Source of the DNA: an uncultured Psychrobacillus sp.
Lineage (GTDB): Bacteria; Bacillota; Bacilli; Bacillales_A; Planococcaceae
Length of the DNA stretch: 10,143 bases
Assembly: GCA_934234185.1 (NCBI GenBank)
Contig: CAKQHO010000121.1
Location: 1-10,143, forward strand
Direction of reading: 5' to 3'
The translations under genes and the position numbers were made by a program. Positions 1 to 5,644 of this stretch are shown here, piece by piece (the first letter of the stretch is position 1; each line of letters starts with the position of its first letter). Below the pieces are notes generated by a model. The model ran no database searches. It worked only from the letters and a program-made list of their open reading frames with translations, and had not been told where the DNA came from.

Positions 1-11
1 ATATAAAAAGC

Positions 12-43
12 GAGTATGTGAAAGATTCTTTCTCCACATACTC
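12..43. repeat. Inverted repeat / possible terminator of an upstream unit
   Basis: GAGTATGTG (12-20) and CACATACTC (35-43) form a perfect 9-bp stem around a 14-base loop, which itself contains the short pair AAAGA/TCTTT. No clear T-run follows on the + strand. On the - strand the stem is followed by CGCTTTTTATAT, which would suit a terminator for leftward transcription, although no leftward gene lies to its right. It may end a gene located before the window. The inverted repeat is certain, but its function is not. Confidence 0.4.
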
Positions 44-99
44 TCTTCAAATATTAATGGACTTTTTCAGTGCCCTCTATGACATATGGGGGTTTTTTA

Positions 100-127
100 T
101 TGCAAATTTATAATATAATGGTAGAAT
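100..127 (+). promoter_or_regulatory. Putative sigma-A promoter of the SLH protein gene
   Basis: TTGCAA (100-105) and TAGAAT (122-127) are 16 bases apart, and a TG dinucleotide two bases upstream of the -10 gives an extended -10. Two TATAAT hexamers at 109-114 and 114-119 are alternative -10 elements but have no good -35 at the right distance. The leader before the gene would be very short, about 20 bases. Confidence 0.4.
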
Positions 128-152
128 AATGGGAAAAGATAGGAGGTAGATG

Positions 153-1511
153 ATGAACAAGAAACTAAGCATAATAACTGTAGTCCTTCTGTTGCTCATG
201 ACATTCTCTCCCATTACTCAGGCAGAGACGAAAAATCCATTTAGTGATATTCAAGGAAATAGCGCTGCTGAAGCTATTCTTTACTTGTACGAAAAAGGAA
301 TTATTAGTGGATACCCAGACGGAACCTTTAAGCCAAACGAACCAATTACGAGAGCCCAAGCCTCTGCGATGCTGATAAAGGCATTGAATATTGAGCTGAT
401 TAAGAATCCTACGATAAGTTTTAAAGATGTTACAAAGAAATCGAGCTATTATCAAATACTAGCAACTGTAAACGAGAAAGGGATCCTTCGCGGAGAAAAT
501 GGCTACATGAGACCCGGAGAAACCACGACTCGTGCCCAAATGGCTGCAATTCTCCGTCGCTCATTTAATATGACGTTAGACAATCAACCCACATTCGTGG
601 ATGTATCTCCAGTTCACTGGGCATACGGTGATGTAAACAGTGTAGCGAAAAATCGAGTAGCAAGCGGTTATCCAGACGGTACATTCAAGCCATCCGACCC
701 AGTGACACGTGCTCACTTTTCCGCATTCCTGGCACGTGCAATGGATGATTCTATGAAGGTAAGCACCTACAAGTCATCCGTGGGAGAGCTTGGCACATCC
801 ATTGATCGCAATGGATGGACTTATACGATGAAGAAAATAAATCACAGTCATCATTTAGTGAAAACAAACCAAAAGACGAAGGAAGAAAAAATATTACTTT
901 CTAACACAAGTTTTCCGGCAGAAGAAGGAATTTGGCGAAATTGGCTCGGCTGGAACTTCCCAATTGTTCTCTATAACGATGACATCTATATAATGTATCA
1001 GAAGGCAGTAGGGCAAACGTCAGAGCGCCCAATGCAATATGGGATTTTCAAAACCTCCTTAGAGGGTGGCGAATGGACCGAAATTTCGTTAAACCGATTT
1101 GAAGATATGCAACGCAACATGTATATATGGAATGACCGAATTTATTATACGATTGAGCCAGAAGTAAAGGATCCATACTTTCTGGACCTTCCTAATGTAG
1201 ATCACTCTCTACTACTCTATTCAGTAGACTTAGAAGGGAATGATCGAAGATTTGAGTATAAATTCAATGCACGCTTTATCTTCAAACCAATGTATTATGA
1301 ATTTGAGATTCCAAATAGTCAGTACCACCAATCTATTGATTATGAGCATTCAACCATGTATTACTTTAACAAAACGGGTATATACAAATATAGCTTAATA
1401 GACAAAAAAGCAACGAAGCTTTCCAATGTCCAAGCAAAAGATATGACGATCACCCCAACTGCTCTGGAAGTATTAGGAGAGAACGGCAAGAAATATTCCT
1501 TAAAGAAATAA
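153..1511 (+). CDS. Secreted S-layer-homology (SLH) domain protein with C-terminal repeat domain
   Basis: This is an exported surface protein of about 452 residues. I prefer the ATG at 153 because AGGAGG (141-146) is six bases away; the adjacent ATG at 150 would be only three away. The N-terminus is a classic signal peptide (lysines, a long hydrophobic run, and a cut near residue 24 after TQA). Three SLH domains follow at roughly residues 29-79, 87-139 and 146-199. Domains 1 and 3 carry SGYPDGTFKP, and all three have TRA motifs. SLH triplets in Bacillales bind pyruvylated secondary cell-wall polymer, so the protein is probably held on the peptidoglycan surface. Residues 205-452 show recurring aromatic strands (DDIYIMYQ, NDRIYYT, TGIYKYSL, and LEG-type turns), which resembles a DUF5050-like beta-propeller; that assignment is inference. 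No enzymatic motif was recognised. The gene stands alone with its own promoter and terminator. Confidence 0.9.
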   Translation: MNKKLSIITVVLLLLMTFSPITQAETKNPFSDIQGNSAAEAILYLYEKGIISGYPDGTFKPNEPITRAQASAMLIKALNIELIKNPTISFKDVTKKSSYYQILATVNEKGILRGENGYMRPGETTTRAQMAAILRRSFNMTLDNQPTFVDVSPVHWAYGDVNSVAKNRVASGYPDGTFKPSDPVTRAHFSAFLARAMDDSMKVSTYKSSVGELGTSIDRNGWTYTMKKINHSHHLVKTNQKTKEEKILLSNTSFPAEEGIWRNWLGWNFPIVLYNDDIYIMYQKAVGQTSERPMQYGIFKTSLEGGEWTEISLNRFEDMQRNMYIWNDRIYYTIEPEVKDPYFLDLPNVDHSLLLYSVDLEGNDRRFEYKFNARFIFKPMYYEFEIPNSQYHQSIDYEHSTMYYFNKTGIYKYSLIDKKATKLSNVQAKDMTITPTALEVLGENGKKYSLKK

Positions 1512-1530
1512 CTTAATAAGCATCTGTTTG

Positions 1531-1564
1531 AACTGCACCCCACAACTGGAGGTGTAGTTTTTTT
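1531..1564 (+). terminator. Intrinsic terminator after the SLH gene
   Basis: AACTGCACC (1531-1539) pairs with GGTGTAGTT (1551-1559) with a single G-T pair. The stem runs into a seven-base T tract (1558-1564). It lies about 20 bases after the stop codon of the SLH gene. Confidence 0.85.
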
Positions 1565-1601
1565 AACCTGTGAAAGAAATAAAACCCTAAAAATTTCGAT
1601 A

Positions 1602-1710
1602 CGAGAATAAATCGAACCTGCGAGAGAAAATCCATCTTTAGGAGAATAAATTCCTCCTTACGAGAGATAACCACAGCTATACATGAATAAAATATGCTTA
1701 ACCGAGAATA
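1602..1710. repeat. Degenerate ~20-bp periodic array, core CGAGAATAAA
   Basis: Six purine-rich cores occur at near-constant spacing: CGAGAATAAA (1602), CGAGAGAAAA (1621), GGAGAATAAA (1641), CGAGAGATAA (1661), CATGAATAAA (1682) and CGAGAATA (1703). The steps are 19, 20, 20, 21 and 21 bases, and the 9-11 bases between cores are unrelated to one another. The array sits between the SLH-gene terminator and the transporter promoter. No open frame with a ribosome-binding site covers it. I do not recognise a named repeat family. Bases 1711-1785 between the array and the promoter region hold nothing I can identify. Confidence 0.7.
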
Positions 1711-1806
1711 CCCCCTAAGTCATCTTCATCCCTTCAAGTTCCTTTATTACCATTCATCCTAAAATCAAAGTATAATATTTCCATCATACTTCGTAGTATT
1801 CTTTTC

Positions 1807-1835
1807 TTAACATACTAGAGTAAAATCGCTATACT
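1807..1835 (+). promoter_or_regulatory. Sigma-A promoter of the transporter gene, with ATACT palindromes
   Basis: TTAACA (1807-1812) is followed after 17 bases by TATACT (1830-1835). The -10 overlaps the perfect palindrome ATACTAGTAT (1831-1840). Upstream is a second palindrome, ATACT-tcgt-AGTAT (1786-1799), and a half copy ATACTAG lies between -35 and -10 (1812-1818). These could be operator half-sites. The leader to the chosen start is about 105 bases. It contains an eight-base T run (1884-1891) with no convincing stem before it. Confidence 0.6.
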
Positions 1836-1946
1836 AGTATAATTGGTCGAAATGATCAAGAGGAACTCTCCAAAGGGATTGTCTTTTTTTTAGCTAAGAT
1901 AGTCACATGGTTTCCTTCAGAATGGAAGAAAGTGAGGAAACTCATT

Positions 1947-2852
1947 ATGTGGAAGATTTATGTGATGCTTGTGTTTGTTATGCTGGCATGGGGAGCAAAT
2001 GTGCCAGTTCTAAAATATTTAGTAACAGCAGTGCCACCAGTGACGTTGACGGCTTTTCGTATACTGGTAGCCGGATTAGCGGTAGTGGTTATTTTGTGGA
2101 GAATGAAGCTTCTTCGGAAGCCAACGAAAAAAGAGTGGTCTTATATTTTACTTGGTTCCTTATTAAATGTGGTGATCCATCATTACTTTTTAAATATGGG
2201 TCTATCGCTAACTAGTGCAACACATGGAGGGCTAATCCTTGGTGCTGGTCCAATACTAACCGCAATAAGTGGGGCTATTATTTTAAAATCCTTTCCCTCT
2301 ATTGTCCAATGGATTGGGCTGGCCGTGGGGCTTGTAGGGGTTACAATCTCCGTATTAGTAGGTGGGGGTATGGGCGATGCCGGTATTGGTGATTTTTATG
2401 TGTTCATGGCGATCTTCGTACAGGTGCTGAGCTTTATGGTCATCAGCAAGGCTGCAAGAACATTAGATCCTCGATTACTTACTGGCTATATGCTAGTCAT
2501 TGGTTCGTTAGTGCTCATCATTATTAGTTTTATTCAAGAGCCAGGCGCTATTAAAGTGTTTGGAGAGCAATCATCTGCTTTTTGGGTCATATTTTTCGTA
2601 TCTGCCTTTGTTTGTACTGCCTTAGGTCACATGATATACAACTATGCAGTGGGAAAAGCTGGAGCTACGAAAGCAGCAATCTTCATGAATTTGAATACAC
2701 TATTCTCTATTGTATTATCTGCTCTATTCTTAGGAGAGATTTTAACGATTCGCCATTTCCTAGGTCTACTTCTGATTGTAGTCGGGGTGTTACTTGGCTC
2801 AGGAGCAGCGGAGGACATTTGGAAAAAACGGAAAAAGCGCATAGAGGAATAA
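1947..2852 (+). CDS. EamA/DMT-family membrane transporter
   Basis: This is an integral membrane protein of about 301 residues and ten hydrophobic segments, the usual size for the drug/metabolite transporter superfamily. It has two EamA half-domains, roughly residues 5-135 and 150-285. Typical marks are the N-terminal WGAN motif followed by VPVLKYL, TAFRILVAG in the first half, and the YNYAVGKAGATKAAIFMNLNTLFS stretch near residues 230-255 with the late GE(I)LT motif. I chose the ATG at 1947 because GTGAGG lies about nine bases upstream. A GTG at 1932 is also in frame but would add five polar residues before the first membrane segment. Members export amino acids, metabolites or drugs, and the substrate cannot be read from this sequence. 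The C-terminus is a short basic cytoplasmic tail. It is a single-gene unit with its own promoter and a strong terminator. Confidence 0.88.
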   Translation: MWKIYVMLVFVMLAWGANVPVLKYLVTAVPPVTLTAFRILVAGLAVVVILWRMKLLRKPTKKEWSYILLGSLLNVVIHHYFLNMGLSLTSATHGGLILGAGPILTAISGAIILKSFPSIVQWIGLAVGLVGVTISVLVGGGMGDAGIGDFYVFMAIFVQVLSFMVISKAARTLDPRLLTGYMLVIGSLVLIIISFIQEPGAIKVFGEQSSAFWVIFFVSAFVCTALGHMIYNYAVGKAGATKAAIFMNLNTLFSIVLSALFLGEILTIRHFLGLLLIVVGVLLGSGAAEDIWKKRKKRIEE

Positions 2853-2857
2853 AAGTT

Positions 2858-2905
2858 ACTGTAGCTTAGAGCACTCATAAAAGTGTTTTTGCTACAGTTT
2901 TTTTT
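2858..2905 (+). terminator. Intrinsic terminator after the transporter gene
   Basis: ACTGTAGC (2858-2865) pairs perfectly with GCTACAGT (2891-2898). A small inner stem, CACT/AGTG (2872-2875, 2882-2885), lies inside it. Eight T residues follow (2898-2905). It begins six bases after the stop codon. Confidence 0.88.
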
Positions 2906-2986
2906 ATTGTCTGCTCAGACGACGTCCTCCATATGCTTGTCGTGGCAAAACAGTCTCTTGCACTTTTTTCAAAAAAATTTTATCAG

Positions 2987-3015
2987 ACCCCCATAAAAAG
3001 AATCTCTCTTTCGAA
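2987..3015 (+). promoter_or_regulatory. SigI-type promoter (ACCCCC ... CGAA)
   Basis: ACCCCC (2987-2992, preceded by AG) and CGAA (3012-3015) are 19 bases apart. The reported SigI consensus in Bacillus subtilis is a -35 ACCCCC and a -10 CGAA. Here the pair lies about 50 bases before a gene whose downstream neighbours are sigI and rsgI themselves, which makes chance less likely. No good sigma-A promoter is evident in the same gap. The likely consequence is that SigI activates the Lys/His-rich gene, and by read-through its own operon. Confidence 0.65.
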
Positions 3016-3050
3016 TAACTAGGTGAAGGCCCAAAAGGGTATATTTTTGA

Positions 3051-3060
3051 AAGAGGTGAT
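3051..3060 (+). promoter_or_regulatory. Strong ribosome-binding site deciding a TTG start
   Basis: AAGAGGTGAT is close to the full anti-16S complement AAGGAGGTGAT. It sits with ideal spacing, six bases after GGTG, before the TTG at 3065. This selects TTG over the in-frame GTG codons at 3023 and 3056, which have no such site. Confidence 0.75.
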
Positions 3061-3064
3061 AGGA

Positions 3065-3793
3065 TTGCAAAAAAAGTGGAAAAAGACAGGCGTGGCTCTG
3101 ATGGTAGCAACTCTTACAGTATCCGGAGCAAGCTACGCATGGGCAGCTGACGAATTTGATACTGTCAGCATTACCGATGTGATGAACAAGCAAAACAAAG
3201 GAGAAACGACAGCGGATTCCTCTAAGGATGCTGCTCCTAAAACTGAATTTTCTCCTAGCTACACAAGTAAGAAGCTAATTGGATTGTTCCAAGCCTACGA
3301 GAAAGCTGGGACGGATGAAGCAAAAGCTGCTATTAAGCAAGTGATTGATCGTCAAATTAGCGAATACGAAAACTTTGCAAAGAGTAATACCAGCCAATCA
3401 GAGACGGTGGTTTTTCTAAGTAAAATCGTAGCCTTAGCCAAATCATATGAGAACGCAACGACTGACGAAGCTAGAGCTTCTATTAAACAATCTATCCAAG
3501 ATACGATTAAACAATTTAAAGCTACCTGGAAAAAACCAGTAAAAGAACAGCCAAAGGCAGAGAAGCCGGAGAAAAATCCTTCAATCGTTGCTCCTGTAGT
3601 ATCAAAGGAAGCGAAAAAGGAAGAAAAGAGAGCACTAAAAGACCAGCGCAAGCTCGAAAAGAAAGCGAAGAAGGCAAAAGAAAAGGCCGAGAAACCTAGC
3701 AAAAAACATGAACATAAGCATAAGCATGAGCACAAGAAAGAGAAGAAGCATCATAAGCATGGCGATAAATCTCAAAATCATCCTCATAGATAA
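3065..3793 (+). CDS. Exported Lys/His-rich protein with internal duplication, upstream of sigI
   Basis: I do not recognise a named family. From the TTG start the product is 242 residues. A signal peptide (QKKWKK, a hydrophobic stretch, then a cut near residue 27 after AWA) predicts export. Residues 71-104 and 120-153 are two copies of a helical unit 49 residues apart, sharing the pattern Y-E-x-A-x-T-D-E-A-[KR]-A-x-I-K-Q. From about residue 155 the protein is dominated by Lys, Glu and Ala, and the last ~28 residues are Lys and His (HEHKHKHEHKKEKKHHKH). The gene lies behind a SigI-type promoter and about 76 bases before sigI, with no obvious terminator between, so co-transcription is likely. 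A role at the cell wall, for example contact with anionic wall polymers or metal ions, is inference from charge and location only. No catalytic motif is visible. Confidence 0.85.
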   Translation: MQKKWKKTGVALMVATLTVSGASYAWAADEFDTVSITDVMNKQNKGETTADSSKDAAPKTEFSPSYTSKKLIGLFQAYEKAGTDEAKAAIKQVIDRQISEYENFAKSNTSQSETVVFLSKIVALAKSYENATTDEARASIKQSIQDTIKQFKATWKKPVKEQPKAEKPEKNPSIVAPVVSKEAKKEEKRALKDQRKLEKKAKKAKEKAEKPSKKHEHKHKHEHKKEKKHHKHGDKSQNHPHR

Positions 3794-3807
3794 GAAAGAG
3801 TAACCGC

Positions 3808-3836
3808 TTTTCATTTTCAAGAAAGCCGTATACAAT
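3808..3836 (+). promoter_or_regulatory. Possible sigma-A promoter of sigI
   Basis: TTTTCA (3808-3813) and TACAAT (3831-3836) are 17 bases apart, directly before sigI. The -35 is weak (four of six consensus bases) and the -10 is good (five of six). It would give sigI-rsgI a basal vegetative supply besides read-through from the SigI-type promoter upstream. Confidence 0.4.
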
Positions 3837-3847
3837 GATAACGGCTT
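3823..3847. repeat. Stem-loop in the sigI leader
   Basis: AAGCCGT (3823-3829) and ACGGCTT (3841-3847) form a perfect 7-bp stem with an 11-base loop. The outer flanks 3808-3818 and 3848-3857 can extend it imperfectly. No T tract follows, so it is not a normal terminator. It overlaps the proposed sigI -10 element and would lie in the RNA of any read-through transcript. Confidence 0.45.
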
Positions 3848-3869
3848 GAAATGAGAACGGAGGGTATAC

Positions 3870-4589
3870 ATGCTTTTGTCCATAATACAGGGCCTATTTA
3901 AATCAAAACAGAATAATAGTAGGCCTTTTGTGAGTGCAAAGGCTGGAGAAGAGGCAATCAATGACCTCTTATTTGAGTATATCCCCTTTATTAAAAAAAC
4001 GGCTGCTTATATATGCAAGCGTCCGATTAATCAGCAGGATGAGGAATATAGTATTGCTCTAGAAGGCTTTCACGAGGCATTGCTAGCCTATCGCAACCAC
4101 CACAGTGCTTCGCTTGAAACGTTTGCGCATTTGGTGATGAAAAGAAGACTAATAGATTTTTTACGCAAGGAATCCTCACGTAAGGAGATTCTAGTAGAGG
4201 ATGGAACAAATCACTTTCTATTAGAGGAGCAATCGCTTCAACAGTTTTCAGAGGAGGAGCAAATTGATGCTAGGCGAGAGGAACTCGTAAAGTATAGGGA
4301 GCTTCTGGCAGAATACAAGTTATCATTTGAAGAGCTTACAAAAGCTGCTCCAAAGCATGCAGATAGTAGAAAAACCGCCTTTCAGGTTGCGCAAATCATT
4401 TCTGAATCCGAAGAGCTGTATGGCTCTTTTATTCAAAAAAAGAAATTGCCGCTAAAAGATATCGAGGCACTCGTAGGAGTTTCGAGAAAAACCTTAGAAA
4501 GACATCGTAAGTACATGATAGCAGTAGTCCTCCTACTAAAGAGTGACTTCGTTTATATAAAAGAGTATGTGAAAGGAGAAATCATATGA
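3870..4589 (+). CDS. sigI: RNA polymerase sigma factor SigI
   Basis: This is an alternative sigma factor of 239 residues, close to the roughly 250 residues of B. subtilis SigI. Residues 25-105 form the region-2-like core: LFEYIPFIKKTAAYIC, a DEEYSIALEGFHEALLAY segment, then FAHLVMKRRLIDFLRKE. Residues about 193-239 form the conserved SigI C-terminal domain, with a helix-turn-helix-like LPLKDIEALVGVSRKTLERHR followed by a hydrophobic helix. In B. subtilis SigI is a heat- and cell-wall-stress sigma factor held at the membrane by RsgI, and its reported targets concern wall hydrolysis and synthesis. GGAGGG (3859-3864) lies five bases before the ATG at 3870. The stop codon overlaps the rsgI start, giving translational coupling of sigma and anti-sigma factor. 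The upstream gene carries a SigI-like promoter, consistent with autoregulation. Confidence 0.93.
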   Translation: MLLSIIQGLFKSKQNNSRPFVSAKAGEEAINDLLFEYIPFIKKTAAYICKRPINQQDEEYSIALEGFHEALLAYRNHHSASLETFAHLVMKRRLIDFLRKESSRKEILVEDGTNHFLLEEQSLQQFSEEEQIDARREELVKYRELLAEYKLSFEELTKAAPKHADSRKTAFQVAQIISESEELYGSFIQKKKLPLKDIEALVGVSRKTLERHRKYMIAVVLLLKSDFVYIKEYVKGEII

Positions 4590-5482
4590 TGCGCGCGTCT
4601 AGAGGCATTGTCTGTGAGAAACATGAGACTTACTTCGTTTTTCTGACAAGTGAGGGTGAATTTTTGCGTGGTACCCCTATAGCAGGAAATCCTGAAGTCG
4701 GGGAGGAAGTAGATTTTCAATTACTTCAACCAATTGCAACGCATTCTCAAAAAAAATGGAAGCCCTTGTTTCTTGCTCCAGCATTAATCGCAGCAGTGTT
4801 TCTAGTATTTGTGGTTGCGTCTATGATTCCTGAGTCAGAAAAAGCCTTTGCATATGTTCAATTAGAGGGTGTAGACTCTATTGAACTCGGTGTAGATGAA
4901 GAAGGAAACGTTATTACCCTAAGGTCGTTAGATGAGGCATCAACAGAAATAGAAACAGAGTGGATTGGACTACCTATTTCTGTTGTGCTGGCTCAGGCAG
5001 TGAAAGAAATTAGCTCAAAGGAAGAATTAGTGATTACCACCATCTATGAAAAAGAAAATAAGGTGGAGCTAAAAAATACGATAGAAAATGCAGTTACCGA
5101 GGTCCGTCAATCAAACACGGAAAAACCCGTACAAATAAAGAAAAGTACGAAAGAAGAACGTACGAAGGCAAATAAAGAAAAGAAATCTGTTCAGCAATAT
5201 AAGCAAAAAGACAAGCAAGCTGTAGAAGCTCCAAGCAAGCAAAGCAAGCCGCCTGGAGAACATAAACGAGAAAAACAAAGTGACAAGCCAGCTGCAGAAA
5301 AGCAAAAAGAGAAGCAAAAACAAAACTCTCCACATAAAGAGGAGAAAAAGAAAAAGCACAAGGAAGAAAAAAAGCATCCGGATAAAAAACAGTCCAAGGG
5401 GAAACCAAATGGGCATAAGGAACATCCATCCAAGGGAAATAAAAAAGAGAATAAACACGGCAAAGATCCACATAAACCTTAG
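4586..5482 (+). CDS. rsgI: Membrane anti-sigma-I factor RsgI
   Basis: This is a single-pass membrane protein of 298 residues. Residues 3-48 are the cytoplasmic RsgI N-terminal domain that binds SigI (RGIVCEKHETYFVFLTSEGEF ... VGEEVDF). Residues about 59-80 form the membrane helix. Residues 87-175 are the conserved extracellular domain. Residues from about 178 to the end are a long Lys/Glu/Gln-rich disordered tail ending in Lys, His and Pro. The family's extracellular domain usually starts with an Asn-Pro pair in a Y-V-x-x-D-[IV]-N-P-S-[IVL]-E-L context, where autoproteolysis occurs. Here the segment reads YVQLEGVDSIEL, with Val96-Asp97 (bases 4871-4876) in place of Asn-Pro. The start ATG (4586) overlaps the sigI stop as ATGA, with AAAGGAG upstream (4572-4578); a second ATG at 4589 is also possible. 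No sensor domain such as a carbohydrate-binding module is present. A terminator follows immediately. Confidence 0.9.
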   Translation: MMRASRGIVCEKHETYFVFLTSEGEFLRGTPIAGNPEVGEEVDFQLLQPIATHSQKKWKPLFLAPALIAAVFLVFVVASMIPESEKAFAYVQLEGVDSIELGVDEEGNVITLRSLDEASTEIETEWIGLPISVVLAQAVKEISSKEELVITTIYEKENKVELKNTIENAVTEVRQSNTEKPVQIKKSTKEERTKANKEKKSVQQYKQKDKQAVEAPSKQSKPPGEHKREKQSDKPAAEKQKEKQKQNSPHKEEKKKKHKEEKKHPDKKQSKGKPNGHKEHPSKGNKKENKHGKDPHKP

Positions 5483-5511
5483 AGAGCAACCCAGTTGCTC
5501 TCTTTTCTATT
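5481..5511 (+). terminator. Intrinsic terminator of the sigI-rsgI unit
   Basis: AGAGAGCAAC (5481-5490) and GTTGCTCTCT (5494-5503) form a perfect 10-bp stem with a three-base loop, followed by a T-rich tail (TTTCTATT). The stem begins within the rsgI stop codon. It separates the stress module from the arg operon. Confidence 0.88.
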
Positions 5512-5572
5512 AATCCCATATAACCAGTCAAGTAGTAATAAATCACCAAATGTTTTTAAAGATTATTCTGCA

Positions 5573-5623
5573 AATAAAAATACGTTTGACTTTATAATTA
5601 TACAGTACTATACTATTTTTATT
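5573..5623 (+). promoter_or_regulatory. argC promoter flanked by possible ARG-box cores
   Basis: TTGACT (5586-5591) and TATACT (5609-5614) are 17 bases apart, a near-consensus sigma-A promoter, with transcription expected to begin near 5621. AATAAAAAT occurs on the + strand at 5573-5581 and inverted at 5615-5623, so the two copies flank the promoter. This nonamer is the centre of the B. subtilis ARG box (CATGAATAAAAATKCAAK), the operator of ArgR/AhrC. The flanking bases match poorly, and the region is AT-rich. The promoter is well supported and the operators are tentative. Confidence 0.6.
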
Positions 5624-5644
5624 ATTAGGAAAGAGGTGGAAGAA

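Noticed and set aside
1710..1740. A second SigI-like -35 (ACCCCC at 1710-1715)
   Set aside because: No CGAA occurs at the expected distance downstream.
1860..1891. Possible transcription attenuator or riboswitch in the transporter leader (T run at 1884-1891)
   Set aside because: The T run is real, but I could not find a stable stem directly before it, and the leader matches no riboswitch class I know.
1907..2215. + strand open frame overlapping the transporter start
   Set aside because: It lies in another frame of a well-supported membrane transporter and has no signals of its own.
5094..5549. Several - strand open frames opposite the Lys-rich tail of RsgI, and similar ones at 3352-3961
   Set aside because: A-rich Lys/Glu codons on the + strand read as Phe/Leu/Ser codons on the - strand and leave long open frames by composition. 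They are shadows of rsgI and the Lys/His-rich gene.
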